This document shows, one piece after another, positions 53,561 to 63,099 of a stretch of DNA of 64,000 nucleotides; within the stretch, counting starts at the first letter, position 1; every line of letters begins with the position of its first letter. The stretch comes from Gulosibacter hominis. GTDB lineage: Bacteria; Actinomycetota; Actinomycetes; Actinomycetales; Microbacteriaceae. The stretch is taken from contig NZ_CAJGWQ010000001.1 in assembly GCF_904842695.1 (NCBI RefSeq), positions 186,001-250,000 of the forward strand. The letters run 5' to 3'. A model generated the notes under the pieces. That model did not search any database, was not told the origin of the DNA, and was given only the letters and a program-made list of their open reading frames with translations. A program made the translations under genes and the position numbers.

Positions 53561-53573
53561 ACCTATTGGTCAG
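53561..53573. promoter_or_regulatory. Candidate PaaR operator before paaA
   Basis: ACCTATTGGTCAG matches 11 of 13 bases of the site before paaZ (58571-58583) in the same position relative to a minus-strand start. ACC...GGT symmetry fits a TetR-type dimer. It lies 20 bases upstream of the paaA start. Confidence 0.5.
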
Positions 53574-53618
53574 TGGATGACCTGAGTTGCAACTTGATGG
53601 CTCCACTGCCATCAATTT

Positions 53619-53636
53619 ACAGAACGTCCGTTCAGT
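53619..53636. promoter_or_regulatory. 18-bp palindrome between paaA and paaI
   Basis: ACAGAACGTCCGTTCAGT is symmetric except for one pair. It lies in the 230-base divergent region and resembles GAACG...CGTTC sites reported for PaaR-type TetR regulators. Confidence 0.5.
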
Positions 53637-53771
53637 ATATGCCGCCACGATTCTAGGTCAACAACAGAACACCCCAATCGTCGCACGATCTCTCGGTAAC
53701 CTCACTGGCAAAAACACTCAAATCGGCGTATTTTCTGTAACACTGGTCAGGAATTCACAAAGGAGTGACAC

Positions 53772-54248
53772 ATGAACCAGCCAGGTCGAAAAACCGCAGG
53801 CGAACAGCCCTATGCCGACCTCGCCAGCGCGCACCGAATTTTGCGCGACGATTTCGCCAGCGAGTGGATGGGCGTACGGGTGTTACACGTCGCCCCCGGC
53901 GAAGCAAAAATTGAGATGGACCTGCGCCACGAGATGCTTAACGGCTTCGGCATAGCTCATGGCGGCATGATTTTTGCTTTCGCCGACACCGCTTTCGCAC
54001 TGGCTTGCAACAACCCCCACGAGGACGACGGCACCATCACCGTCGCCTCCGGCGTCGATGTGAACTTCCTGCGCCCGGCCCAATCCGGACAGACAATCAC
54101 CGCCCACGCCAAAGCGCTCCACGAGGGGCGCAGCGGCGTATACGACATTGAAGTTTTTGCACAGGGCCCCAACGACCCCGAACCGATACGAATCACCGTG
54201 TTCCGAGGTCGTAGTCGCACCATTTCCAAGCCCGGCTCGAAACAGTAG
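53772..54248 (+). CDS. paaI: Hot-dog thioesterase PaaI
   Basis: 158 residues of the PaaI hot-dog family: DDFASEWMGVRVLHVAPGEAKIEMDL, HGGMIFAFADTAFALACN with the catalytic Asp region, and VDVNFLRPAQSGQTITAHAK. It hydrolyses dead-end hydroxyphenylacetyl-CoA and related esters to free CoA. AAGGAG lies 9 bases before the ATG. Divergent from paaA and upstream of paaK. Confidence 0.9.
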   Translation: MNQPGRKTAGEQPYADLASAHRILRDDFASEWMGVRVLHVAPGEAKIEMDLRHEMLNGFGIAHGGMIFAFADTAFALACNNPHEDDGTITVASGVDVNFLRPAQSGQTITAHAKALHEGRSGVYDIEVFAQGPNDPEPIRITVFRGRSRTISKPGSKQ

Positions 54249-54308
54249 CGATCAACGCGAGTTTCCCGCATATCCCTCAACAACCACCCAAGAGAAGGCA
54301 GCGCCGCC

Positions 54309-55652
54309 ATGGTGACCGACACCAAATTTGATCTCGAAACACTCGACCCCGAAGAACTCATGTCTCGTGAAGAGCTCGAAGCACTCCAGCTCGAGCGCCT
54401 CAAGTGGACTGTGAGGTACGCCTACGAAAACGTGCCCATGTACCGCCAAAAATTTGACGAGCACGGCGTCAAACCCGACGATCTCCAGACCCTCAGTGAT
54501 ATCAGCAAGTTTCCTTTCACCACCAAAGAAGATCTGCGCCGCAACTACCCTTTCGACACCTTCGCGGTGCCGATGGACCAGGTGCGCCGCATCCACGCAT
54601 CATCTGGCACCACCGGACGCCCGACGGTTGTTGGCTACACCGAAGGCGATATAAAAATCTGGGCGCGAGCCTTCGCTCGGGTGCTGCGCCTCGCCGGCGC
54701 CCGAAAGGGCGATATTGTGCACAATGCCTACGGATACGGTCTGTTCACCGGCGGTCTTGGTGCCCACTACGGCATCGAAGAAGCGGGTTTGACGGTGGTT
54801 CCTATGTCGGCCGGCCAAACCGACCGACAGATTCAGCTCATCCACGATTTCAAACCGCGCATCATCATGTGCACGCCCTCGTATCTGCTCACCATTCTCG
54901 ACCGCATGCAGGCCGAAGGGATTTCTGCCCGTGACACATCGCTTGAAATTGCGGTGCTGGGTGCTGAACCGTGGAGCGAGCAAATGCGGCAAGAGATTGA
55001 AGCCGGTTTCAACCTCAAAGCGGTAGACATCTATGGTCTGTCTGAACTGATGGGGCCGGGCGTTGCCGGTGAATCAGCCGAGCATCAGGACGGCTCGACC
55101 ATTTGGGAAGACATGTTCCTGCCCGAAATAGTGAACCCCGACAATCTCGAAGAGGTGCTCCCCGACGGTGAAGCTGGTGAGCTCGTTTTCACGGCGCTCA
55201 CCAAAGAGGCGATGCCAATTATTCGCTATCGCACCAAGGACATCTCGGTGCTCTTGCCCGGGGATGCGCGCCCGAATATGCGCCGAATGAAGAAAGTTGC
55301 TACCCGCACCGATGACATGATCATTTTGCGCGGTGTAAATATGTTCCCGTCGCAAATTGAAGAGCTCGCGCTCACCCAACCCGCACTCAGCCCGCACTAC
55401 TTCCTTGAGCTCACCCGTCCAAAGCGGATGGACGAGCTCACCGTGGTGATCGAACGCCGTCCCGAGTTCACCATGATCGAAGCCGAACAGGCGGCCAAGG
55501 CACTCCAGCACGACATTAAGATCCGCATCGGTTCGTCGGTGCGCATCCACGTCGTCGACCCCAACACCGTGGCTCGATCCGAGGGTAAGGCCAAACGGAT
55601 CTACGATTACCGCGACCGAGCCGGGCACGAACTTCCCGCTCATCTGCGGTAA
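54309..55652 (+). CDS. paaK: Phenylacetate-CoA ligase PaaK
   Basis: 447 residues of the adenylate-forming PaaK family. P-loop-like IHASSGTTGRPTVVGYT, YGLFTGGLGAHYG, EPWSEQMRQEIEAGF, YGLSELMGPGVAGE, and the C-terminal hinge MIILRGVNMFPSQIEE. It activates phenylacetate with ATP and CoA, the entry step of the pathway. GAGAAGG lies about 11 bases before the ATG. A strong terminator follows. Confidence 0.95.
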   Translation: MVTDTKFDLETLDPEELMSREELEALQLERLKWTVRYAYENVPMYRQKFDEHGVKPDDLQTLSDISKFPFTTKEDLRRNYPFDTFAVPMDQVRRIHASSGTTGRPTVVGYTEGDIKIWARAFARVLRLAGARKGDIVHNAYGYGLFTGGLGAHYGIEEAGLTVVPMSAGQTDRQIQLIHDFKPRIIMCTPSYLLTILDRMQAEGISARDTSLEIAVLGAEPWSEQMRQEIEAGFNLKAVDIYGLSELMGPGVAGESAEHQDGSTIWEDMFLPEIVNPDNLEEVLPDGEAGELVFTALTKEAMPIIRYRTKDISVLLPGDARPNMRRMKKVATRTDDMIILRGVNMFPSQIEELALTQPALSPHYFLELTRPKRMDELTVVIERRPEFTMIEAEQAAKALQHDIKIRIGSSVRIHVVDPNTVARSEGKAKRIYDYRDRAGHELPAHLR

Positions 55653-55678
55653 TTGCGGGTAGGCTGGTCGTTCAGATC

Positions 55679-55732
55679 AAATGGCGGCGGGCGGGCAGAC
55701 TCGATTCAAAGGTCTGTCGCCCGCCGCCATTT
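55679..55732 (+). terminator. Long hairpin after paaK
   Basis: AAATGGCGGCGGGCG pairs exactly with CGCCCGCCGCCATTT; an inner CAGAC/GTCTG stem continues the arm. It ends with TTT and separates paaK from the TetR gene. Confidence 0.85.
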
Positions 55733-55774
55733 TGCTCGGTGACTGTTTGATTTTGTGCCTCCGGAGGGCTGTCG

Positions 55775-56389
55775 ATGTCCACTACCGTTCACTCCCCTGC
55801 CCGCCGCGGACGCCCCGGTAACGATCGAGCCGATGTGGTTGCCGCGGCGGTCGCGCTGTTCAATCAGCACGGCTACGAGGCAACTTCCGTGGGGATGATC
55901 GCCGAACGACTCGGTGTTTCAAAATCAGCCATCTATCACCACGTGGCGAGCAAAGAAGAACTGCTCAAACAGGCCCTCGACCGCGCCTTGAACTCGCTTG
56001 AAGCGGCTCTTATGTCAGCACAGGCCCACAATCCTCAAACGCCGGAGGAACACCTGCAGCAGCTCGAAACTCTGATTCGGGCAACTGTCGACGTGCTCAT
56101 CGACGAACTCCCGTCGGCGACGCTGCTGCTGCGGTTGCGCGGTAACACCGAGCTGGAACGCGCCGCGCTCGATCGGCGCCGCAAGTTCGATCACGCTGTG
56201 GCGCGCATGGTGGCATCAGCTGCCGATGCTGGCGACCTCGCCTGGCGCAGCGACACCCGCGCCACCACGCGCCTGGTGTTTGGGATGATCAATTCGATTA
56301 TCGAGTGGTACAAACCCGGCGGTTCACTCGGCCCCAAACAGCTCGGCGATCTCGTGGTCGCCATCGTATTTGAGGGGCTGCGACACTAG
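55775..56389 (+). CDS. paaR: TetR-family regulator, probable PaaR
   Basis: 204 residues. HTH: DVVAAAVALFNQHGYEATSVGMIAERLGVSKSAIYHHVASKEELL. The remainder is the KstR2/PaaR-like helical ligand domain. Gram-positive paa clusters use such a repressor that is released by phenylacetyl-CoA; proteobacteria use PaaX, which is absent here. It sits between paaK and paaZ. Symbol assigned by position and family. Confidence 0.78.
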   Translation: MSTTVHSPARRGRPGNDRADVVAAAVALFNQHGYEATSVGMIAERLGVSKSAIYHHVASKEELLKQALDRALNSLEAALMSAQAHNPQTPEEHLQQLETLIRATVDVLIDELPSATLLLRLRGNTELERAALDRRRKFDHAVARMVASAADAGDLAWRSDTRATTRLVFGMINSIIEWYKPGGSLGPKQLGDLVVAIVFEGLRH

Positions 56390-56405
56390 CTATTCGCCGC
56401 CTCCC

Positions 56406-58520
56406 CTACTCCCCGCCGAGGGCCTGCTCCTCCCGCTTGCCCGCAAGGGTGAGCACGTCATAGTTGGCGATCGTCTCGCCGTCCTGGTTCAGTAACAGTG
56501 CATCCCACACGACCTCGGCGTAGTCTTCCGATTCGCGCGGCGTGATGCGTTTAGCGGTCAGCTCTACCCGCACCGAGTCGCCGGGCGACACCGGCTGCAA
56601 AAAGCGCAGATTATCCATCCCGTAGTTGAGGTACACGGCGCTGCGGCCCGGGGCCACAAACAGCCCGGCGGCCCAACTCACCAGCAGATAGCCGTGCGCC
56701 ACAATGCCCGGGAAAAACGGGTTGGCTTCCGCCGCCTCGGGATTGGTGTGTGCGTAAAACACATCACCGGTGTCATTGGCGAAACGAGTGATGTCGTCGA
56801 GGGTCACCTCGCGCAAATCACTGATGAAAGCGTCACCGATACGCAGCGTCTCGAGCGACTTCCGGAACGGATGCACGGCGCCATCAACACCCTCGGGGGT
56901 GGCGTTGAATTTTTCGCAGCCCACGCGCACCTGATCGGCGCCGAGGTGCCACTGCCCGGTCACCGCGGTGAGCAGATTCGGCGACCCCTGAATCGCAGTG
57001 CGCTGCATGTAGTGGAAGACCGCGCGAATACCGCCGAGCTCTTCACCGCCGCCGGCGCGGCCAGGGCCACCGTGCACGAGGTGTGGCATCGGAGAACCGT
57101 GTCCGGTCGAGGTCTTGGCGTCTTCGCGGTTGAGCAGGTGGATGCGCCCGTGATAGCCGGCGATTCCGCGGGAGATTTCGGCAACCGCAGCCATGTCATT
57201 GCTGCAAACCGTGGCGACCAGCGAACCGTCGCCGAGGGCGGCAAGTTCAACTGCTTCCGACACCGATCCGTAGCCCAGTACCGAGGTGACCGGCCCGAAC
57301 GCCTCGGTCGAGTGCACCGCCGGCGCCCGATTATCGGCCCAGCGCAGCACGATCGGTTCCATGAATGCGCCGGCACCCTCGCGCAGCTCATTCGAACCGA
57401 TCACAATTTCACCGCCACCGGCAACCAGGGTGTCGACTGCGGCGCGCACATCCCGCAGCTGGTCAAGTGAGGCGAGCGCCCCCATTGAGGTGTGTTCATC
57501 GCGGGGGTCACCCACCCGAATCTTGTCGCCGACCCGTTCAGCCAGCGCAGCAATTACCGGCTCGACCAGCTCATTCGGCACGATCACCCGGCGAATCGCG
57601 GTGCACTTCTGGCCGGCCTTCGCTTGAGTTTCACCCACGACCGAACGGATGAAGGCCGCGAACTCGGGCGTTTCGGGGGTTGCATCCGGCCCCAGAATCG
57701 CCGCGTTGAGCGAGTCTGCCTCGGCGGTGAACCGCACCCCACCGGTCGCCACGTTCGGGTGCGCCCGCAGCGTGTCGGCGGTCTGCTTCGACCCGGTGAA
57801 GGCGACCATATCGCGGTAGTCGAGGTGGTCGAGCAGATCGCGTGCCGAGCCCGAGATTAGCTGCAGCGCACCGTCGGGGATGATGCCCGATTCGACAATC
57901 ATGCGCACACACGCTTCGGTGATGTAACTGGTGGGCGTTGCGGGTTTCACCACCGAGGGAACTCCGGCAACGAACGCCGGCGCGAATTTTTCGAGCATCC
58001 CCCACACCGGGAAGTTGAACGCGTTGATCTCAACCGTAATTCCGGGGATGCGGGTGTAAATGTGCTCTCCCAAAAACGATCCGTCTTTTGAGAGCCGCTC
58101 GGTCTTGCCATCAATCACCACGTTTGAGTTGGGAAGTTCGCGGCGGCCTTTTGAACCATAGGTGAACAGCACGCCGATACCGCCGTCAATATCGATGAAA
58201 TTGTCTACCTTCGTGGCACCCGATCGGGTCGAAAGTTCGTAGAGCTCTACCTTGCGTTCAGTGAGGTATATCGCGAGCTCTTTAAGTTTGAGCGCGCGCT
58301 GATGGATGGCGAGCTCGCCAAGCTGGTCACGTCCGTTTTGGCGTGCGTAGTCGATCACGCTCGCGATGTCGAGACCCTCAGCAGACACGGTGGCGATCGG
58401 CTCATCGGTGCTGGCATCGAGCACCTCTCGACCGACCGTGCCGGCGGCGGGAGTCCACCAATCACCGCGCACATAGCTGGCAACGTAGTTCGATGGGGTC
58501 GGTGCAGTTGAAGTCATCAT
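56406..58520 (-). CDS. paaZ: Bifunctional PaaZ: oxepin-CoA hydrolase and semialdehyde dehydrogenase
   Basis: 704 residues. Residues 1-~525 are an aldehyde dehydrogenase: the region [26 protein letters not shown], the [11 protein letters not shown] cofactor site, and [14 protein letters not shown] with the catalytic Cys. Residues ~545-704 are a MaoC-type hydratase ([42 protein letters not shown]). The protein opens the oxepin ring and oxidises the resulting semialdehyde. ATG at 58520 or the adjacent ATG at 58517. Confidence 0.94.
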   Translation of the reverse strand: MMTSTAPTPSNYVASYVRGDWWTPAAGTVGREVLDASTDEPIATVSAEGLDIASVIDYARQNGRDQLGELAIHQRALKLKELAIYLTERKVELYELSTRSGATKVDNFIDIDGGIGVLFTYGSKGRRELPNSNVVIDGKTERLSKDGSFLGEHIYTRIPGITVEINAFNFPVWGMLEKFAPAFVAGVPSVVKPATPTSYITEACVRMIVESGIIPDGALQLISGSARDLLDHLDYRDMVAFTGSKQTADTLRAHPNVATGGVRFTAEADSLNAAILGPDATPETPEFAAFIRSVVGETQAKAGQKCTAIRRVIVPNELVEPVIAALAERVGDKIRVGDPRDEHTSMGALASLDQLRDVRAAVDTLVAGGGEIVIGSNELREGAGAFMEPIVLRWADNRAPAVHSTEAFGPVTSVLGYGSVSEAVELAALGDGSLVATVCSNDMAAVAEISRGIAGYHGRIHLLNREDAKTSTGHGSPMPHLVHGGPGRAGGGEELGGIRAVFHYMQRTAIQGSPNLLTAVTGQWHLGADQVRVGCEKFNATPEGVDGAVHPFRKSLETLRIGDAFISDLREVTLDDITRFANDTGDVFYAHTNPEAAEANPFFPGIVAHGYLLVSWAAGLFVAPGRSAVYLNYGMDNLRFLQPVSPGDSVRVELTAKRITPRESEDYAEVVWDALLLNQDGETIANYDVLTLAGKREEQALGGE

Positions 58521-58570
58521 CGTCCTTCTGTTCGCTGCGCATCATCGCGCGGTCGAGCGTTGATATCCCG

Positions 58571-58583
58571 ACCAATCGGTCAG
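58571..58583. promoter_or_regulatory. Candidate PaaR operator between paaZ and the second thioesterase
   Basis: ACCAATCGGTCAG shares 11 of 13 bases with the paaA-proximal site; extended on the left by CCCG it is symmetric around AATC. It lies 51 bases from paaZ and 64 bases from the divergent gene. Confidence 0.5.
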
Positions 58584-58646
58584 AAATACGTCTCTACACT
58601 ACTGGAAGCACCTCAAAACCGCGGCCCCGAACAGAAAGACGCACCT

Positions 58647-59099
58647 ATGTCGCAAGGCCCACCCGTTCGATACCACCCCTGGACCATCACCCTCGGTGAA
58701 CTGGATGAGCGTATGGGCATTGAGATCGTCGAACAGTCGGCGCATCGGGTGGTTGCCAGGATGCCAGTTGCCGGTAATCGGCAATCGCACGGCCTGATGC
58801 ACGGCGGAGCATCGCTGGCGCTCGGTGAGGCGGTTGGCTCGTGGGCCGCGGTGATTCACGCTTCCACCTACGGGAAGGTTGCTGTCGGCGTGGATGCATC
58901 CGGCACCCACCACGCTTCCGCTCGCGATGGCTGGGTGCGGGCCACCGCCACGGCAATCCACCTCGGCCGCACCCTCACCTCGCACGACGTGATTATTGAG
59001 CACGAACAAACCGGCGCGCGCTTGTGCACCTTCCGCATCACCAATGCCGTGATCGACCGCAAGATTCCCGGCTTTGAATATGTGCCGGTGAGTGACTAA
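58647..59099 (+). CDS. Second PaaI-like hot-dog thioesterase
   Basis: 150 residues from ATG 58647. LGELDERMGIEIVEQSAHRVVARMPV, then HGLMHGGASLALGEAVGSWAAV (catalytic Glu in place of Asp), and VGVDASGTHHASARDGWVRATATAIH. This is the EntH/MenI-type branch, distinct from the PaaI at 53772. Two thioesterases in one pathway may act on different CoA esters. Divergent from paaZ. Confidence 0.83.
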   Translation: MSQGPPVRYHPWTITLGELDERMGIEIVEQSAHRVVARMPVAGNRQSHGLMHGGASLALGEAVGSWAAVIHASTYGKVAVGVDASGTHHASARDGWVRATATAIHLGRTLTSHDVIIEHEQTGARLCTFRITNAVIDRKIPGFEYVPVSD

Positions 59100-59111
59100 C
59101 TGTGAGCAGCA

Positions 59112-59154
59112 CACTGCGGGCCGGAATTGCGCAATAGCATCCCGGCCCGCAGTG
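59112..59154. terminator. Bidirectional hairpin between convergent genes
   Basis: CACTGCGGGCCGG and CCGGCCCGCAGTG pair perfectly around a loop containing ATTGCGCAAT. It lies between the thioesterase and paaH stops and can serve both. Confidence 0.85.
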
Positions 59155-59159
59155 AAGCG

Positions 59160-60020
59160 TTAGGTCCAGTCGTAGAACCCTTTTCCGCTCTTGCGGCCAA
59201 GCTCTCCGCGCTCGACCATTTCGCGCAGCAGCTGCGGCGGCGCGAACCGCTCCCCCAGATGTTCGGAGAGATATTCGGCGATGCCGAGGCGCACGTCGAG
59301 TCCAACAATATCGGTGGTTTTCAGTGGGCCCTGCGGGTGGCGGTAGCCGAGTTCCATGGCCGCATCGATGTCTTGGGCACTGGCGACTCCTTCTTCAACC
59401 ATGCGGATTGCCTCAAGCGCGATGGCCACCCCGAGACGTGAGGATGCAAAGCCTGGCGAATCTTTCACCACCACCGGGGTTTTGGCGAGCTGTTCCACCC
59501 AACGGGGTGCGGCTGCAACTACATCCTGACCGGTCTTCGGCGCAATCACGACCTCGATGAGTTTCGAGGCCGGTACCGGGTTAAAAAAGTGCAGCCCCAA
59601 TAAGCGCTCTGGCCGGTTGAGGGGTTCGGCCAGATCAGCGAGCGAAATCGACGAGGTGTTCGAGGCCAGTACGGCCTGATCGCCAAGCACGGCTTCTGCC
59701 GCGGTGAGCGCCTCAAGCTTGACGTCAAAGTCTTCGAACACGGCTTCAACCACGAGGCCGCAATCACGCAGCTGGTCGTAGTCGAGCACCACCTGCAGTC
59801 GCTGCGTAACCTCGTCGAGGTTTGCGTCGGCGGCGCCAAGCTCAATCGACTTTGCCACCGAGCGCTCGATGCGCTCCACTGCCGCCTGCAGCGCAATGGG
59901 CTCACGCTCGATGACGGTGACACGACTGCCGGCCATGAGGAAGGCGTGGGCGATACCCCCGCCCATGCGACCACCGCCGATAACGCCAACGTGGTCGGGA
60001 ATCTTGGTCAGATCAGACAT
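59160..60020 (-). CDS. paaH: 3-hydroxyacyl-CoA dehydrogenase PaaH
   Basis: 286 residues. NAD-binding start VGVIGGGRMGGGIAHAFLMAGSRVTVIER, the catalytic His/Glu region in LLGLHFFNPVPASKLIEVV, and VVVKDSPGFASSRL. It oxidises 3-hydroxyadipyl-CoA to 3-oxoadipyl-CoA. Downstream of paaF with 3 bases between. Confidence 0.9.
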   Translation of the reverse strand: MSDLTKIPDHVGVIGGGRMGGGIAHAFLMAGSRVTVIEREPIALQAAVERIERSVAKSIELGAADANLDEVTQRLQVVLDYDQLRDCGLVVEAVFEDFDVKLEALTAAEAVLGDQAVLASNTSSISLADLAEPLNRPERLLGLHFFNPVPASKLIEVVIAPKTGQDVVAAAPRWVEQLAKTPVVVKDSPGFASSRLGVAIALEAIRMVEEGVASAQDIDAAMELGYRHPQGPLKTTDIVGLDVRLGIAEYLSEHLGERFAPPQLLREMVERGELGRKSGKGFYDWT

Positions 60021-60023
60021 GGC

Positions 60024-60848
60024 TCAACTCTCCTGTGCGTTCGATTCGTTTGCGGCGGCGCGCTCCGCCTCGCGCTGCGCTCTGCGGGCGGCGCGCTGAT
60101 CGAGAAATCCCTGCATCCGCTCAAATTTTGCTTCCGATTCAAAAAGGATGCCTTGAGCGAGCGTGTCAATAACGGGGTGTGCTTCGCGCGGGGTGTGGAA
60201 AACCGCTTTGGTGATGCGCACGGCCAGCGGATCCTGCTTACTGATGCGATCGGCAAGCGCGTGTGCTGCCGGTAGCAATTCGTCGGCCTCGTGCACCTCG
60301 GTGATGAGGCCACAGGCGAGTGCCTCACTGGCAGTGAGTTGCCGGCCGGCGAGCAAGATTTCTTTGGCGAGCGGTTCGCCAACCAGCTCACGCAGGCGCC
60401 AGGTGGCGCCGGCAGCGGCGAGGATACCGAGCGCGGTTTCCGGATTACCAATCTTGATGTCCGGCGTGGCGATACGAAAATCAGCCGCGTAGCCGAGTTC
60501 GGCGCCGCCACCGAGCGCGTATTTTTGCATCGCGGCGATCACCGGCATTGGCAGCCGCGCGATGCGATGAAAAATCGTTGAGTTGATACCGGCGAGGGCG
60601 TCGTCTCGACGGCGTTCTTTTAGCTGCGCAATATCCGCACCCGAGGCGAACAGCCCGTTGGCCCCGGCGATAATCAGCGTGCGCGGATCCCGTTCAAGTT
60701 CGGCACACACCGCGTGCAGCTCATCGACCATCTGCTGATCGATGGCGTTGCGAGTGGCGGCGTGGTCGAGTACGACCTCAACACGGTCGGCGCCGACGGT
60801 CACCCGCAGGCGTTCCCACTGCATGTCGTTGAGTGTGTCGACGCTCAT
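60024..60848 (-). CDS. paaF: Enoyl-CoA hydratase PaaF
   Basis: 274 residues, crotonase fold: LIIAGANGLFASGADIAQLKER, MQKYALGGGAELGYAADFRIA (catalytic Glu region), and IGNPETALGILAAAGATWRL. It fits 2,3-dehydroadipyl-CoA hydratase; the crotonase at 48713 would then be PaaG, but the roles might be the reverse. ATG start overlaps the paaJ stop by four bases. A charged Ala/Arg-rich C-terminus is extra. Confidence 0.8.
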   Translation of the reverse strand: MSVDTLNDMQWERLRVTVGADRVEVVLDHAATRNAIDQQMVDELHAVCAELERDPRTLIIAGANGLFASGADIAQLKERRRDDALAGINSTIFHRIARLPMPVIAAMQKYALGGGAELGYAADFRIATPDIKIGNPETALGILAAAGATWRLRELVGEPLAKEILLAGRQLTASEALACGLITEVHEADELLPAAHALADRISKQDPLAVRITKAVFHTPREAHPVIDTLAQGILFESEAKFERMQGFLDQRAARRAQREAERAAANESNAQES

Positions 60849-62062
60849 TTAACCGCCTCCAGCAGCACTGCCTGCCCCTGGCCCACACCAATACACATGG
60901 TGGCCAGGCCTCGCTCGGCGCCCTCCTGCTCCATGCGGTTGAGCAGCGTAATAGCAATACGTGATCCCGAGGATCCCAGTGGGTGACCGAGCGCGATTGC
61001 GCCACCGTTGCGGTTGACGATCTCCGGGTCGAGACTGAGCTGATCCATACACACAAGCGACTGGGTGGCAAATGCCTCGTTAAGTTCGACAGCGCCGAGG
61101 TCGGCCACCGACCAGCCAGCACGATCGAGCGCCTTGCGGGTTGCGGGAACCGGCCCGATGCCCATGATCTCAGGTTCGAGGCCGGCCGCAGCGCCCCGCA
61201 CGACACGAGCCCGCGGTGTGAGTCCATATTTTTCGACCGCCGCCGACGACGCAATCACGAGTGCCGAGGCCCCATCGTTCAGCGACGACGAGTTGCCAGC
61301 GGTCACGACTCCCCCGGGCTTGACCACCGAGCGCAGACCGGCCAGCGCCTCCATCGTGGTTCCTTCCCGCGGCCCTTCATCGGTGTCGACCACGGTCACC
61401 TGGCCCTTACGGCTCGGAACCTCAACGGGCACGATTTCGTTGTGAAAGCGACCGCCGTGAATGGCGTCGAAGGCGAGCTCGTGTGAGCGCACCGCGAACG
61501 CGTCGGCAGCTTCACGGCTCACCTGAAAAACTTCGGCGACTTCTTCAGCGGTTTCGGGCATCGAATACAGCATCTTGCCGTCACGACTGAGTTCACCCTC
61601 GGCAAACTTGGGGTTCGGGAAACGCCAGCCGATGGAAGTGTCAAATGATTCGCCCGGCTTCGCCCAGGCTTTGGCTGGCTTTTCGACAACCCACGGAGCA
61701 CGGCTCATCGACTCAACGCCGCCGACGACCACGAGATCTGCGTCGCCGGCCTTAATCGCCTGGGCGGCCGAAATGATCGCTGTCATACCGGATGCACAGA
61801 GCCGGTTGACGGTGTAGCCAGGCACGTTCAGCGGCATTCCGGCCAGCAACCACGCCATTCGTGCCACGTTGCGGTTTTCTTCGCCGGCACCGTTGGCATT
61901 TCCGAAAATCACCTCATCGACGTGCTCTGGGTTGATCTTTGCGCGTTCAATAACTTCGCCAATCACCAGCGCCGCCAGATCGTCGGGGCGCACCGGTGCG
62001 AGCGCACCGCCGTATCGACCCACCGGAGTGCGAACACCATCGATGATGTATGCCTCGGCCAC
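60845..62062 (-). CDS. paaJ: 3-oxoadipyl-CoA/acetyl-CoA thiolase PaaJ
   Basis: 405 residues from GTG 62062, which follows AAAGGAG. Thiolase residues: nucleophile Cys in NRLCASGMTAI, His in NEAFATQSL context, GGAIALGHPLGSSGSRI with the second His, and CIGVGQGQA with the acid-base Cys. It cleaves 3-oxoadipyl-CoA to acetyl-CoA and succinyl-CoA, ending the pathway. First gene of paaJ-paaF-paaH. Confidence 0.92.
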   Translation of the reverse strand: MAEAYIIDGVRTPVGRYGGALAPVRPDDLAALVIGEVIERAKINPEHVDEVIFGNANGAGEENRNVARMAWLLAGMPLNVPGYTVNRLCASGMTAIISAAQAIKAGDADLVVVGGVESMSRAPWVVEKPAKAWAKPGESFDTSIGWRFPNPKFAEGELSRDGKMLYSMPETAEEVAEVFQVSREAADAFAVRSHELAFDAIHGGRFHNEIVPVEVPSRKGQVTVVDTDEGPREGTTMEALAGLRSVVKPGGVVTAGNSSSLNDGASALVIASSAAVEKYGLTPRARVVRGAAAGLEPEIMGIGPVPATRKALDRAGWSVADLGAVELNEAFATQSLVCMDQLSLDPEIVNRNGGAIALGHPLGSSGSRIAITLLNRMEQEGAERGLATMCIGVGQGQAVLLEAVK

Positions 62063-62152
62063 TTGAACTCCTTTGTTGTGAACCATGCCTATTGACACTT
62101 TACGCATTTTCGCGCGTAATCCTGACCGCAGCGTCAGTATTGCTTGGTTCAG

Positions 62153-62165
62153 ATGACCGGGTCAT
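62153..62165. promoter_or_regulatory. Perfect 13-bp palindrome upstream of paaJ
   Basis: ATGACCGGGTCAT is symmetric around its central G, 90 bases before the paaJ start. CTGACCGCAGCGTCAG at 62122 is a second IR. Both share TGACC with the other candidate PaaR sites. Confidence 0.45.
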
Positions 62166-62185
62166 TGAGAGGACATGAACGAATA

Positions 62186-62220
62186 GTCCCGCGTGTGGCG
62201 CAAGGGCCACCACGCGGGAC
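62186..62220 (-). terminator. Hairpin after the GlsB/YeaQ gene
   Basis: GTCCCGCGTG pairs exactly with CACGCGGGAC, continued by TGGC/GCCA with one bulge. It follows the minus-strand stop at 62241. Confidence 0.8.
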
Positions 62221-62240
62221 ATTACCGACACGGAGACTCC

Positions 62241-62510
62241 CTAGCGCTTTTGCCGCTTCCCAGCAGCACCGACGAGTGCCATCACGATGACCGCACCGAT
62301 CGTCGAGAAAATCCACATGAACGGGTTCCAGAATCCCCAATTCGCATCACCCGGCAGCAGCAGCCCGGCGAGAAACCCGCCGAGTGCAGCACCCAGGATG
62401 CCCAGCACAAGCGTGAGCCACCAGGGGTAGCTCTGCTTCATAATTGCCGATGCAATGAGCCCGACGATTATGCCCACGATGATCCACGACAAAAAACCTA
62501 GTTCAAACAT
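62241..62510 (-). CDS. GlsB/YeaQ/YmgE-family small membrane protein
   Basis: 89 residues with three membrane helices and glycine-rich packing (FLSWIIVGIIVGLIASAIMKQ, LTLVLGILGAALGGFLAGLLL, FMWIFSTIGAVIVMALVGAAG). This matches the transglycosylase-associated protein family; the name is historical and function unknown, though homologues are stress-related. Confidence 0.85.
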   Translation of the reverse strand: MFELGFLSWIIVGIIVGLIASAIMKQSYPWWLTLVLGILGAALGGFLAGLLLPGDANWGFWNPFMWIFSTIGAVIVMALVGAAGKRQKR

Positions 62511-62589
62511 CCGTACTCCCTCTCGCTTCTACCTCAGTTTGTAGTCACTATTGTCGTGCACTGCCGCGAGCTAATGCTGAAAGCACGGG

Positions 62590-63099
62590 TCAATGCCCGC
62601 GAGTCTCCGCGATTTCACGCCAGCGGGCGACGTAACGCGGCTGCAGCTGCGAAAACGTGAAACACACACCCACCACCATCACCCAGGTGAAAAACAGGAA
62701 CAGTTCCGAGACGGTGATCGCGGGCAGAGCGCTAATTACGAGCCCGCCACAGGCGCTAGCAAACGCATCCCCAACGCTGAGCCTGGTGACTTCTCGCTCA
62801 CCGAACATCCTGCTACCGGCAGTCAGCGCGAGCATGATTCGATAGCCGAATGCATAGCCGGCCGCCAATGCCACTGACATCACGACCCAACCCAGCAGCA
62901 CCGACACGAAGCCAACCCGCTGCAGCTGAAATTCGAGCATCCCGGTGCCGAAATAAAACAGAAAAAATGACAGCAGCCAGGCGATAAGCGTCACCCAAAA
63001 AATGGGCCGCATAAGTTCGCGGGGTTCGCCACGTACCTCATAGGCACGGATGCGATAGATACCATCATCGCGCCGCTCGCGACGTCGAAAAAGCTTCAC
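62590..63099 (-). CDS. Four-helix membrane protein, unknown
   Basis: 169 residues. A basic N-terminus (MKLFRRRERRDDGIYRIRAYEVRGEPRELMRP) precedes four membrane helices; the second and third flank AAGYAFGYRIMLALTAGSRMFG. GTG start overlaps the trpD stop (TAGTG), so it is translationally coupled to trpD. No family is recognised. Confidence 0.7.
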   Translation of the reverse strand: MKLFRRRERRDDGIYRIRAYEVRGEPRELMRPIFWVTLIAWLLSFFLFYFGTGMLEFQLQRVGFVSVLLGWVVMSVALAAGYAFGYRIMLALTAGSRMFGEREVTRLSVGDAFASACGGLVISALPAITVSELFLFFTWVMVVGVCFTFSQLQPRYVARWREIAETRGH

